Positions 50,406 to 62,165 are shown, numbered from the stretch's first letter. The stretch: DNA of 64,000 nt from Pomphorhynchus laevis (GCA_012934845.2 WNNJ02000600.1:124001-188000); one strand, 5' to 3'. Notes: a model not told the origin generated them from the letters alone. Numbers and translations are program-made.

Positions 50406-51480
50406 TCTAAAGTAAAATAATGCTCTAATTAGGCTTTATAAAAGGAAATAAGCTCCGTACTGTACAAAGCGAAAACAATTACTGAAATAGCAAATTAATC
50501 GAACGTAATCAGCATTAATTATGTTTTCAACAAATTTGATTGCTAGGTGCGATAATTAGAACACAATACTTATACACTTAGTTTATAGATATCAAACCAT
50601 TAACATCGTGCATACAAAATTTGGGTTGTGTGAAATCTTATTTTTCATAAATATAACACATGATTACCGATTGCCATTAATAAACCCATAATTTATAACC
50701 CTTAATTTTCTATTTAAAAGAGATATTGAATCCATAACTTTTTAAGCTCCACTTATCAAGGATCATTTAGATAAAATACTTTTATTGTTGATGAATATTT
50801 ACTTGTAAATATTTATTTACACATTCTTATAGGCTTGAATATTCTTTTGTTATATATAATATGGATTCTTTAACGTTATGGAAACGATAATAGAATTATC
50901 AACCTTTCCGTCATCCAGTGGAAAGGTTAAATGATTTTGTGATAAATTAAAAATGTATTATTTTGTAAGCTTTTTTTATTTAATTTGATTATTTTGCTGT
51001 TTCTAAAACAATATTGAGGATAATGTTTCAAATAATATTGGATACAGGAATGCTTTGATTCTAAGTGATCAGATAGACCACCATAATTATCGTATTGGCA
51101 TTTTTTTATGATTAAGCTATTAACATTCTTTGATAATTAAAAACTTGCTTTATTATTTTTATGCTTGCTTTATTATGCAGGTAGTATGTTATTACTCACT
51201 AAGCAGTTTTTAATTTTATTGTATTTCTAATATATGCCTTTTGAGGTATTCTATCCATGCCTTTACTTTTTTTACTCCAATTGCTGGATTATACATGACT
51301 CTACAAATAACCTTCTTACTTTTATATTCACTCCGATTTATTATTTCTCTTTTCTTAGTATGTGCTTTCGGTATTCAAGTGACAGCAAATGATATCACTA
51401 ATGATTTGAAATGATTTGTCTTGTGGTCGTCTACAAAACTTTGCGATTCGTCGTCCCCAATTACTTATTATTCCATCCTA
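50406..51480. other. A+T-rich non-coding stretch
   Basis: About 1.1 kb, very A+T-rich. No coding region, RNA gene or element end could be recognised. Confidence 0.4.
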
Positions 51481-51922
51481 AGTGCCACAATAGTGAGCGC
51501 TATTGTAGCACTATATAAAATAAACTTCATTTTTATGAAGTTTATTTATTAGTTTGTTTATTTATTAGTTTATTTATTAGTTAGTTTTATTAGTCAATTC
51601 ATTAAAATGACGTTTATTTTAAATTTAAATTTTTTATTTTAACTTGATTTAAATTATAGAAAATCTAAAAACAATTATTAATTTTATTATTTAATTATTA
51701 AATTTTGATTTAGCATTATTATGTTTTGTTTAGTTTATAATTATATTAAATACGTAGACTCAGTTAGCTGATTTAATTATATCTTCAAGACTAATACAAA
51801 GTATATAAAAATTTTTTAAAATAAGCAGAAAAATAGTTTGTATCAATACTGAATAATTTCAGTATTGATACTGAAAATTCAGTAATAATTAGTGCTACAA
51901 TAGTGAGCGCTATTGTAGCACT
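51481..51922. repeat. pair of 32-bp palindromes flanking a Naiad 3' end
   Basis: agtgccacaatagtgagcgc, then tattgtagcact (51481-51512) and agtgctacaatagtgagcgc, then tattgtagcact (51891-51922) are near-identical palindromes about 380 bp apart. They enclose a plus-oriented Naiad 3' UTR piece (51535-51780) and smaller palindromes (tcagtattgatactga, about 51858). They may be TIR-like ends of a small composite element. Confidence 0.6.
51535..51780 (+). mobile_element. Naiad copy N7, 3'-terminal piece
   Basis: Plus-sense terminal part of the Naiad 3' UTR, ending tacgtagactcagttagctg, then atttaatt, without the GC block. It is consistent with a strongly 5'-truncated copy. Confidence 0.7.
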
Positions 51923-52039
51923 AAGATTTCGGTATAATGCAGTTTCATACTTTAAAATCCGAGAAAATCCATTGCACTTTTTGGATGTAGAAATTTATTA
52001 ATGATACTCAATTAAAATAATAATAAAGCCTTTTTTGAA

Positions 52040-52330
52040 ATAGATCAGATAAGGTAACTGAGTCTACGTATTTAATATAATTATAAAATAAACAAAACAC
52101 AATAATGCTAAATCAAAATTTAATAATTAAATAATAAAATAAATAATTGTTATAAGATTTTTTACAATTTAAATCAAGTTAAAAGAAAAAATTGAAATTT
52201 AAAATAAACGTCATTTTTATGAATTGGCTAATAAATAACAGACGTTGTATCATAATAAGAATTAGTCATCAGGAGGAACTGCTATGCTATCATGTTTCGG
52301 CCCCTAACTCCTCTACCCAACAGCAGCGAG
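52040..52330 (-). mobile_element. Naiad copy N8, 3' UTR piece
   Basis: Minus sense. Terminal 3' UTR with the GC block (52264-52328), cut within the block just before Ty3/gypsy fossil 2. No coding part. Confidence 0.72.
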
Positions 52331-55300
52331 TAATCATTAAATTAATAAAATTGACTTAAGGAGAACGTTTGTCTTCTTCGTAGAGAAATTTCATTCTTTT
52401 ATTCTTTTAGCAAGACTGGCTGCTACCATTAGCCTACCATGTTCTTGCCCTTTGAGCCATCACCAGAATGCTGACAGCATTTCCACGTTGGATTGCGATG
52501 CTAACTTTTTGGAGGAGGTATGAAGTAGCACGTGAATCCCCGTGTTATGATATGAAATGATCAGATTGTACCTTTTTGTATAACTTTATTTATTTATAGA
52601 TATTATTGAATAAAGCCGTTATAACATTGCTTATTTATTACAATTTATTCAATAATATTGGTTCATCAAGATGGAGAAACTATTGATACCTTCAGTATTA
52701 AATATAACTATCGACAGTCCTAATTCTCAAGAGAAGTGGATACACTGGAAGCGACGCCTTGACAGTTTTATTGCTCTACAAGTAGGACTCAATGACGAAT
52801 CTAAGCTACCATTACTTGTCAATCTCATCTCGACGAAATTATTTGGATTAATCACAGCGTGTACTTCATATGAAGAGGCTGTAAATATCTTGAATAGAGC
52901 ATTCATAAAGCCTGTAAATATTCTATTCGCACGTTACCAACTTCATGCTTGCCGACAAGAACCGACAATGACTTTAGATCAGTATCTCCGAATGCTTGGC
53001 GATTTCGCTAATCTATGCGATTTCCAACCTGTGGATTCTTCTTCAAATCGTAATGCACATATTACAGATTCTTTTATTCAAGGACTTCACAATAGTTACA
53101 TTAGACAACGTCTCCTTGAATCTCGAGTAACTGATCTTGACGAACTAGTGACGATTGCCAAATCACTCGAAGCAGCTCAAGAACATGCCGCAATATCATC
53201 CGCAGAAACATCAAGTCTCGCATTTACTCAGGTCAGTCTGGTTGATAAATCATGTGAAGATAATGAACAATTTGATACTCTCGCTGCACTGAAAACAAAT
53301 AAACTAACACGCTTCTCTCAAAGTCAAAAACGTTGTATATTTTGTGGTGGATCGTACCATCTTCGATTAAATTGTCCAGCTCGGAATTCAACTTGCCATT
53401 CATGTGGTAAAAGCGGTCATTTTGCAAACGTTTGTCGCTCTCGTAGTTTTAAGAATACTCCGTCAACATCCGCTGCTCTATATTGCGCATCTCTATTCAA
53501 CCAAAGTCAAACGTATCAGAAAGTTTTGATAGATAACAAATCGTTTCAATCACTTCTGGATACGGGGAGTTCAGACAATTTTATTGATGATGCGGTGGTA
53601 TCTGACCTTCAAATAAAAACTTACCTGTGCAAACGTCAAGTCCACATGGCGTCATCATCCCAATCCGTGTTCGTTCGTTGTCATTGCTACATTACTTTCA
53701 AATTTTTGGATCGTACTTACAGGAATACACTCTTTCTCGTGTTGCCTAATTTATGCGCATCCGTAATATTAGGACATAAATTTTTTCTCCTTCATCGGTA
53801 TATTACTTTCAATTTCGCTGGTTCAAACCCTGGTTTATCTTTAGCATCTTTACAAACTGCTCCAGTCATGGATATTAAGCCGTTGACGTTATTCCCAGGT
53901 ATCGACAAAACAATACGTCCGATATGTACTAAATCACGTCGACATACACCGGAAAATTCTCGATTTATCAGGCAAGAAATCGATAGACCCCTCAAACAAG
54001 GAATTATTGAAAAGAGTAGATCACAATGGAGAGCTCAAGTTCTAGTGGTGGCAAACAACGGATGAAAGCCAAGAATGGTCGTAGATTACTCATGTACTAT
54101 CAATCGTCACACGTTACTGGATGCATATCCTATTCCAAGAATCGACTCCATGATCTCCGATATTGCTTCATACTCGGTATATACAACCGTTAACCTATCC
54201 CAAGCTTATTACCAAATACCTTTGTTGAGTTAAGATGGTCCATACACTGCTTTTGAAGCAGATGGGAATTTATATCAGTATCGCATAATCCTTTTTGGAC
54301 TAACCAACGCTGTATGCGTTTTTAAGCGTATAATTAACCAATTAATCAAGGATAACAAATTAGCCGGTGTCTATGCCTACTTAGACGACATAATTATTTG
54401 CGGGCAAAGCTTTGAGGAACACGATGAACGGTATCAAAAATTTTGTGAAGTTGCAAAGAGAGTGAATCTCACGCTAGCCAAGGAGAAAACAAAATATCGC
54501 CAAAACATGTTGAATTTCTTGGGATATCAACTATCGAAAGATACTATTAAACCGGATCCCAATCGTGTCAAGCCACTTATCAATTTTCCGATTCCTACAG
54601 ATAGAAAATCTACGCAGCGTCTAACGGGTGTCCTTGTATATTATTCTAAATGGATACCTTCGTTTTCGCAAAAAATTAGACCTTTGCTCGATTGTGATAC
54701 ATATCCGCCTTCAAGTGATGTTAACAAAGCTATTGATGACTTGAAGAATGAAATTTCCGAGGCAACTCTAACAGCGTATACTCACGATCTTCCTTTGACC
54801 GTAGAGACTGATGCATCATATTCGTCGATAGGTGCCGTTCTGAGCCAAGCATCAAAGCCGATTGCGTTTTTTTTCACAAACCCTACCAAAAACTGCGTTA
54901 CATCAGTCCAGCATTGAAAAAGAGGCCCAGGCCATTGTAAATAGCATTCAATATTGGAAGCATTATTTACTTGGTAAACCGTTCACTATCATAACAGATC
55001 AACGCTCTGTTTCTTTCATGTTTAGTAGAGCTCATTCGAGCAAGATCAAAAATGATAAAGTGGCTCGATGGCGACTTGAATTAGCTCCTTATCAATACGA
55101 AATTCAGTATCGTATGGGAAGTGAAAATAAGGCAGCCAACGGTATGTCAAGAGTTACGCACATGTATGCCCATACTGGATCATTGAACCAATTAGAACAC
55201 ATTCACAATACTTTTTGTCATCCTGGCATTACTAGAATGTTGCATTTCGTTACACAGCATCGCTTGCCATATGATAAATCAGACGTTACGTAAGTTATTA

Positions 55301-55795
55301 ATAGAGCCATATATGTGCCGAACTGAAACCTCGCTTTTGTAAACCGACCGTTAGCCACGTTACTAACGCCACTCATACATTCGAGAGATTATGTGTAGAT
55401 TTCAAAGGTCCGCTTGAATCCGTTGCTCGAAACCGTTATCTACTTTGCGTTGTCGATGAATTCTCCCGTTTTCCGTTTGCGATTCCTTGTAAAGACTGTT
55501 TATCCCTGTCAGTAATTACTGCACTACGACAAATCATAAGTATTTTTGGTAGTCCTTGTAGAATACACACGGATTAAGGATCATGTTTTCAATCTCGTGA
55601 GTTCCGTGATTTTCTATCATCTCAGGGCATAGCCTACAATAGAAGTACATCTTACAACCCGCGCGGTAACGGTCAAGCCGAAAGATATGTCGGATTAATT
55701 TGGAAGACGATACAGTTAGAAACTAAATCAAGAAATCTGTCTTTAAAAAATTTGGAAACAGTTCTACCTAAAGTATTATCATAAGTATTATCTAA
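52331..55795 (+). mobile_element. Ty3/gypsy LTR retroelement fossil 2 (gag to integrase, partial)
   Basis: A fossil on the plus strand. Parts: possible 5' LTR remnant with polyadenylation signal (about 52.35-52.66 kb); gag with two CCHC knuckles (about 52.67-53.45 kb; CIFCGGSYHLRLNC, CHSCGKSGHFANVC); protease (about 53.5-53.8, LLDTGSSDNFID); reverse transcriptase (about 53.9-54.65); RNase H (about 54.7-55.15); and the first part of integrase (about 55.18-55.79), where it ends against LINE-A copy 4. No 3' LTR is seen. It is broken, with several breaks besides the truncation, and is probably an old insertion. It is of the same broad group as fossil 1, in the opposite orientation. Confidence 0.87.
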
Positions 55796-55799
55796 AGTA

Positions 55800-56760
55800 A
55801 AACAATTTTTAGGAGAGGTGTCTGGGAAGGATTCGATTGAGAGGATTTGTTTAGACGGATGACTGCGACAGGAGAAATGTCCTTGAAAAAGGATGGTTTA
55901 TTCACAGGAACAATAGACGAGAGGATGGATCTGAAGGCGGAAGCATCGTGGTCGAGACGTGCTTGTGGAGATAAGGAGTTGGAAGGCGTGATATTAGTGA
56001 CAATGACGCAACGATCGTGAGAAGGAAGCGCTTTCGTAAAGGAGGACGACTGACGTGAGTAGGTGAGATCACGATAGAAGAGCTGGCAGTTGATGATTTG
56101 GAGGGATTTGGTTTGACGACGGGAGACAACGAGGATAATGATAATAATAAAGAGGGTGGCAAGCAATGTGAGGAAAGGTTATGAGTTGAAGGATAGTGGA
56201 GGTTGGTGGAGGTGATTTTGATTGATGGATGCAAGTTATTGGGAAACGAGACGGGAAGAACGGGACGTGGGGTGTCGGGGAGTGAAGATGACATGGAATG
56301 GGAAATGTATATGGTGACAGGGTCGGTGGGTCGAGAAAGGACATTAGAAACGACGGGGGTAGTTTGAGTTGACGTGTTGGATGTTGATATGTGCTTATTG
56401 GAAAGGTTGCAGATTAGTTTGTTGGCACAAAAACCACATACAAAGTCTTCTTTAGCCTTATTCTTGTTGCAGGCGATTGTTGTCCAGACGCTGCAGTCGT
56501 GTATCGAGCACTGTACTTGCAGTTGTCCAAAGTTGGTGTCGGTCTTAGTTGCTTTCTTACGTCCTCCCATAAACTTGTATGTATAATAGATCCCAAATTT
56601 TATAAGGTGGAATGTATGATATCTCTTTAAAACGTAGTATAGATAGTTGTAAGATCGTCGTTTAGATCGTTGTATAGATCGTTGTAAGAAGATCGTTGTA
56701 TTTGTAAGAATTGTATGTATATTAGATTGTATGTATAATATATCCCAAATTTTTTTAAGG
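55800..56760 (-). mobile_element. LINE-A copy 4, 5' UTR and ORF1
   Basis: Minus strand; 55800-56573 is nearly identical to 5349-6120 of copy 1, including the same 1-nt frameshift before the DRC block. The PHD-like Cys motif and MGGRKKATKTD start are kept; the C-terminus is cut at 55800. The 5' UTR (56574-56760) differs from copy 1 and contains gatcgttgta repeats and ttgtatgtat units. High identity with copy 1 suggests a common recent source copy or a segmental duplication. Confidence 0.8.
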
Positions 56761-56794
56761 ACGTCGATGTGACGGTCGACGTCCTTTTGCTGCA

Positions 56795-56885
56795 TTCCTA
56801 ACATTGCTGGCTGCGAGGGTGTCCACGCAAGTGGCGTCCCACATCAAACATTTCCCTTCACGCCAAGGTAAAATGGTGACTCCAT
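56795..56885 (-). mobile_element. RLE-B-like endonuclease fragment
   Basis: The minus frame reads [20 protein letters not shown], then [15 protein letters not shown], matching RPDGATLVPW...LLVWDHTCVNTLASS of RLE-B. It is too short to say more; it adjoins the 5' end of LINE-A copy 4. Confidence 0.65.
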
Positions 56886-56899
56886 CAGGACGTCAACCG

Positions 56900-57339
56900 T
56901 CCGATCTGCATACATTATTATTTATTTATTAGTTTTGGTTCAAAACAATTTTTGTTCTAAAAGCCAACCAATTTCAATTTCTGCGCTTACTCTACATTAT
57001 TCAAAAATCTGTTAATATTAATTTATTAAGATTAACAATGGTTTGTAAAATATCGAAGATTACAACGAAGTAGATAACGATCGTTTCAGAAAACACTATC
57101 ATCTGCTACAGATCACTATTGTAGATAACATAAATTTGGGATTAAGTAATGTTTGTAAAGCGCATGCGATTTGTTGAAAAACTGCATTAATTTTTAATAA
57201 GGAAGAACTCATTGATCTTAAATTACAAAGAAGTTTACTTTCAAGCGGGGTCCGATTTTAACACCATATTTTAGGGTTTTCCGTTAGTGAGCTGCTGCGT
57301 CGTCGTTTGTCACGGCATACAGATGGACTTGGCGAGGTT
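56900..57339. other. non-coding stretch
   Basis: No gene seen. 57040-57130 (gataacgatcgtttcagaaa, then acactatcatctg) resembles 37210-37270 upstream of the LIM gene (gataacaagcgtttcaggaa, then acactattatctg), so both contain the same unnamed repeat. Confidence 0.4.
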
Positions 57340-58760
57340 AATTAAAATTTAGCATCGCAAATTCCATAAGATTTGGATGCCTTCTTTCTTGCAATCCGTT
57401 TCAGCACGTAGTTAGTTTCGACACCTATTCCGTCATTAGCTGCAAAAATCAACGGATTAAAGCTAACTCTTTCTAAACGTTCGATTCGCTCGCCATATTT
57501 CGCGTACTTTCTTTGTGCGTGGTATAATAAATGTGAGTTTGGATTACCAACAGAATACGATAGAACCAGGTGGTTAAAAATGCATACATTCGTTAAGGAT
57601 CGCTCCGTTCGGTTTCCACATAGTCTATAACACTCAATATCTAGACGTGCTCCGTTTGTTTCTAGACAAGGCGAAGCGACGATGTTCGAATGCTCTTACA
57701 GACATCCAGGTTGACGTTCTCTTCATTGTCGCGTACAAGATGTTGTGAAATCTTCATTTTGAAATTTTAAAGCATCTGATTGTATTTTAAAGTAGTTTTC
57801 ACGTTTTTTTATATTTTCAAAGCCTTTACATGTTGTTTTCCCTGATTTGAGTAACTGGAATATTTTCAGAAAGGATACTAGACAAACGAAGCTTCTGAAC
57901 TGGGTACATTTTACTGGACACGTTCGTTGAACAAATCGCCTTTTTAATTGAAAAGATTGTGTGATAGGCATATATGGCAGGTAAGGATTTTCATTTGATA
58001 CTAAAATAAGATTTCTAAGACTTTTCCTTCACTTATTTATCTTTCTTGTTAGAAACTGAGTCGTATATGATTCGGAACCAATTGCTGCTCCTAGAACCTT
58101 CATTCCCTCATAAGTTATTTGCACCTTGTGCTTTTCAAATAACGAACGCGTATAATAATTTCCTTTGTGTGCTAAGATTTGGCATTTCTCTTCTTTTAGG
58201 AAGAAACCGTACTTTAGACCGATGTCCAGTATGCAGGACCTTAATGTCTAGGAGTGCACGAGGATTACCGACAATATGCGCGTCATCCCCATACCATCTA
58301 TGCGTTGCTTCAGAAAAACGTTCCCTCGATGTCTTTATAATTGATGCAGTCTCTATCGCATATGCCATCATAGCTAAAGGATCGCCTTTAGTGAATCTTT
58401 TTGTAGATAGGATTATATCATCGTCTACTGTTAGTATAGTTGAGCTCGAGTATATGTTGCGCAGACTTACGGAAAATGATGGATATATTTTGTTAACATT
58501 TTTCAACGCCAATTCTCTATTTACCGTGTTAAACGCATTTGATGCATCCAATTGAAGAATACAATTTTTTGGATTTTCATTGTACATATTTCTAATTGAA
58601 TGTATTGCGTATTCGATTTCATACCTTTGTCCTGAACACAATTGTTCGATCCCACAACAGATTGTAGATCACCGAAAATTCTTTCTGTCTTGCTTGTTAT
58701 ACGCCGTAATGTTTATACAATTCCAATCGGTCGAATACCAGTTTTTATCTAGTTATATCA
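57340..58760 (-). mobile_element. RLE-A relative, decayed fragment
   Basis: Minus strand. From 58750: RPIGI-like piece, LCSGQRYEIEYAIHSIRNMY, LQLDASNAFNTVNRELALKN (motif A), TKGDPLAMMAYAIE (motif B) and THRWYGDDAHIVG (motif C, YGDD); later ARLDIECYR (about 57640), LLYHAQRKYAKYGERIERL and NPLIFAA (about 57480). Order and motifs match RLE-A (41241-44255), but a stretch between RT and nuclease is missing and several frame changes occur. It is an older insertion of the same family. Confidence 0.75.
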
Positions 58761-58805
58761 AGCGGCTGACCTTAACTGCATCAAAGCTGATCTTAAATAT
58801 TTCAA

Positions 58806-59289
58806 AGCTGACCTTAAATGCTTCATTCAAATTAGATGCTTTAATTTTAAGGCTTACCGCATTAAAATTTGTAATAATAAAAATTATCTTGTACCAAAAA
58901 ACATCGGAATAAATGTTGGATATTGAAGAAAACAAAAAGTCACTTATCAACGTTATGATTGTTGCCGATACTAAATTTGACAGTCTTCACTTTGCTAACA
59001 ATCCAATTGGATCAGGGTCCACCAGCATACAACAACACCCAATGAAGCATTTAAGCTGACCTTAAATGCTTCATTCAAATTAGATGCTTTAATTTTAAGG
59101 CTTACCGCATTAAAATTTGTAATAATAAAAATTATCTTGTACCAAAAAACATCGGAATAAATGTTGGATATTGAAGAAAACAAAAAGTCACTTATCAACG
59201 TTATGATTGTTGCCGATACTAAATTTGACAGTCTTCACTTTGCTAACAATCCAATTGGATCAGGGTCCACCAGCGTACAACAACACCCA
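58806..59289. repeat. 236-bp tandem duplication
   Basis: 58806-59041 and 59054-59289 are nearly identical, separated by 12 bp (atgaagcattta) that invert part of the unit. The second copy runs straight into the LINE-J 3' fragment. Few differences suggest a recent duplication. Confidence 0.85.
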
Positions 59290-59475
59290 GCTTTCAGACT
59301 GAACCACTTAGGGCATTTCACACACCTAAGGATCCAATCGAGGCGTACTAAGTTGATAGTATAGATGTGAGGAGCTTCAGAAATCTCAGAATTTGCCCTA
59401 TGGACGCTCTCTCTAAAAATAGACTAATCCCGAGATTGCCAAGGTACACCAAAGGCGTATCTGTGAAATTAAGAT
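59230..59475 (-). mobile_element. LINE-J relative, ORF2 3' end
   Basis: Minus strand. The sequence 59290-59470 aligns by eye with 7205-7395 of LINE-J (gactgaaccac, gatccaatcg, gaggagctt, atcccgagat, caaaggcgta). It covers the C-terminal tail of ORF2 only, with frame damage. Part of it was caught in the 236-bp tandem duplication. Confidence 0.65.
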
Positions 59476-59867
59476 TATTTATTATGATTTATTATTTATC
59501 TGTAAAATTGTAAGCTACAACTCAAATAAGAAAAAAATTGCAGTGAGTTAGCAATTAACGGCACTTCAGAGCACTTCGGAGAATGCTGCATATTTCAACG
59601 GAAAAAGAAGAATTCAACAACATTGTTGGTAATTTAACTGATAACAATTCTTGCAATGGCCAGTGGTAAGTGATTTGAGTTCTAAAATAGTTAATGTAGA
59701 GATTTCTTCGATTCAAAAACTATCAAACATGATTATTTATCTCGATGATACAGCGGATTAAACAATAACTGTACTTTTCTACTGTCATTAGACCTCATTT
59801 TAATAATTTCAGAACAGAGTTATATTAAATTCCACACCTTCCTACTTGGGATCATATAGAATATCGA

Positions 59868-60390
59868 GGGTTACGCTGGAGTGATACATTAGACTGATTG
59901 ATCTGATTATCTAAATCCAGTTATTTAGCAACAAATATGGATTAAAATCAATCGTAGCCACCTTTGGATTCTGGACCGCAGTATCAAGCGATTTTCCGCA
60001 ATAACAATTTATAAAATGAGCATTCCTTTTGGAATCCTGTGAGAAATTCAGTGCCCTCGTAATCAACAAATACGCATTTGTGCCTTATATAAAGAATAAC
60101 TAGAAGGTCCACACACGCAACAAGCCAGTAAAAACGCTTTCTGCACCTGAGTTTCGTATAGCATCGTGAGGAATTGCTGGTGTCTTTACAGTTATCACAA
60201 AATCAGTCGAAACTCATCCTAACCACTTCATCCGGCTGATGATGGCTGCTTGATGGTTAGGAACGTCTCGGAGTGATACATTAGACTGATGGAGGTAACG
60301 ATCGAAGTTCAGTTATTTAGCAGAAAATATGGATCAAAATCAATCGTAGCTCTGGCTCATGGAACGCAGTTTAAAGCGATTTTTTTAAAA
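59868..60390. repeat. diverged direct repeat of about 130 bp
   Basis: 59868-60000 and 60262-60390 share gagtgatacattagactgat, then gttatttagca, aaaatcaatcgtag and aagcgatttt. No coding was recognised in 59480-60390; it may be the ends of an unknown element. Confidence 0.55.
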
Positions 60391-60590
60391 GTAATCAAAT
60401 TGGCTCAACAATTAGCAATACAGATTTATTGACGTTTCGGCCGAAGCCTTTTTCAATTGCAAGTAATTAGTAATCAAGAATTTGTTTAACGAATTCTTGA
60501 TTACTAATTATTTGCAATTGAAAAAGGCTTCGGCTGAAACGTAAATAAATCTGGATTGCTAATTGTTGAGCCAATTTGATTACTTTTAAA
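60386..60590. repeat. long inverted repeat with PLE-type motif
   Basis: The arms 60386-60484 and 60491-60590 are near-perfect inverted copies (about 98 bp, 6-bp centre). Each carries aaaaggcttcgg...gaaacgt, the motif common at canonical PLE ends. It is a strong cruciform/hairpin former and probably two PLE pseudo-LTR pieces in inverted orientation. Confidence 0.75.
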
Positions 60591-60599
60591 GTTATATAT

Positions 60600-60882
60600 G
60601 GCTGAATTGGTAAACCAGAATCCTCAACAGCGGTCTAAAAATCAAGAAATGATATATATACGTTAGTCATTGTGTCTAACTACGGTCTGGGGTCAGTTTG
60701 TGACGCAGTTTATAGAATTTTAATTTAAAACAAACCAGACAGCAGCAAAATTTATTTGACAATATTAAGAACAAACGTTTCTGCCAACACCTTCTTCAGT
60801 ATTCACTATTGCGCAACAAGAAATTACACATTCATACTAGCTGGTTGCGGAAGATAGCAATAGATTTTTACTTGCTATGACG
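60600..60882. other. PLE-end sequence without coding
   Basis: Contains a hammerhead-like motif on minus (60775-60801: actgaagaaggtgttggcag, then aaacgt) downstream, in PLE sense, of the GIY-YIG fragment. No gene seen. Confidence 0.4.
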
Positions 60883-61170
60883 TCATATTGGTACAAACGA
60901 ATGTTCATTTTTATTCAATGACTTATCGGTCATTAGTTGCCCAATCCTATATGTTTCTCGGTCTTTCCTTCTTTTAGTATTGTCGATCGGACCATCAATT
61001 ATTGTTGTAACCATTCGCTGCAGAGGATTTTCGATAAAGTGGGATGCTACTCCATCCGTGCTGCTATGGCCTTGTCGTACTTCCTTCCGTCTATTGTTAG
61101 CCGTTATATTAAATTGTGTTCCTCCTTGTCCCACATATTGTACCGGGCAATCCATCACCGTTTATTAAAT
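60883..61170 (-). mobile_element. PLE GIY-YIG endonuclease C-terminal fragment
   Basis: The minus frame MMDCPVQYVGQGGTQFNITA, then NNRRKEVRQ, VASHFIENP, KDRETYRIGQLMTD matches the nuclease of PLE-1 (SCSLC...DVGESG...NNRRNDLK...REQKWVGQLMTD). YVG is kept; the GIY block is lost to truncation. It belongs to the canonical PLE group. Confidence 0.72.
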
Positions 61171-61825
61171 AAACGGTGATGTTCATATTCTCTACTTTCT
61201 TAAACTCGCGGTCATGTAATAAGGAAGAATTCACGGGAAACCGTCATCAATTATATGTGGATGTATTTCTCGACTTTGTTGCATATATATAACATAATCA
61301 TTCCGTTTGTTATCTCATCTCTCAGGTTCCTCAGGTTTCCTAAGAAAATTTATTAACATGATTGAAATATTGTTGTCAACTAAATGATTCAACTTCGATG
61401 ACCATAATGCTCACAAGTTCTATCATATTATCGGTGTACCTCAAAGTTTCTTTGCATCTACAATCTTGTTCTTACCGCATATATATAGCTATTCCCCAAC
61501 CTCTCTCGGGTGATCACCATATTATTTAATATGATACAACATTTCTATTTTCAATACATGTATAAAGATATTATCTCGAAAATAAGCCAATTTTTTAAAT
61601 GACTAGAATACTAATTATCGCAACCTAAAATCCTTTTAAGTCCTTCTAAAACATAATTTAAATAAATTACGATATTATTATAATATTATAAATTTTATAA
61701 ATTAATAAATTATAATATTATCAATATATTCATATATAAATATATTGATATATTTATAAAATATAAAAATATATAAATATATTTACATATAAAATATATT
61801 TAATATATAAAATATATTTGAGAAA
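61171..61825. other. A+T-rich non-coding stretch with low complexity
   Basis: No gene seen. 61660-61820 is almost pure A/T (ataaatatatt-type runs). Confidence 0.5.
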
Positions 61826-61935
61826 ATTCGTTTCCAATCCGAATTATTACAAAAAGGCGAGGAAACAGGAATATTTATTTGATTAGAAAAATCCAATATT
61901 TCGACGGCACTACGGCACGTCATCTTCAGGGTTTT
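61826..61935. repeat. PLE terminal repeat arm, third copy
   Basis: Nearly identical to an arm of the inverted repeat at 17226-17470, with the CUGAAGA...GAAA motif on minus (61900-61929). It is followed directly by Naiad 3' end N9. Confidence 0.75.
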
Positions 61936-61944
61936 ATATAAAAA

Positions 61945-62165
61945 CTTCTTATTCTGATACAACGTCTGTTATTTATTAGTCAATTCATAAAAATGACGTT
62001 TATTTTAAATTTCATTTTTTTAACTTGATTTAAATTATAGAAAATCTAAAAACAATTATTAATTTTATTATTTAATTATTAAATTTTGATTTAGCATTAT
62101 TATGTTTTGTTTATTTTATAATTATATTAAATACGTAGACTCAGTTAGCTGATTTAATTATTAAA
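61945..62165 (+). mobile_element. Naiad copy N9, 3'-terminal piece
   Basis: Plus-sense 3' UTR from cttattctgatacaacgtc to gttagctgatttaattatt, without the GC block. A 5'-truncated solo end. Confidence 0.72.

Noticed and set aside
58046-58555. 169-aa plus-strand frame
   Set aside because: Antisense of the RLE-A-like RT at 57340-58760, whose minus frame carries DASNAFN, KGDPLAM and YGDD.
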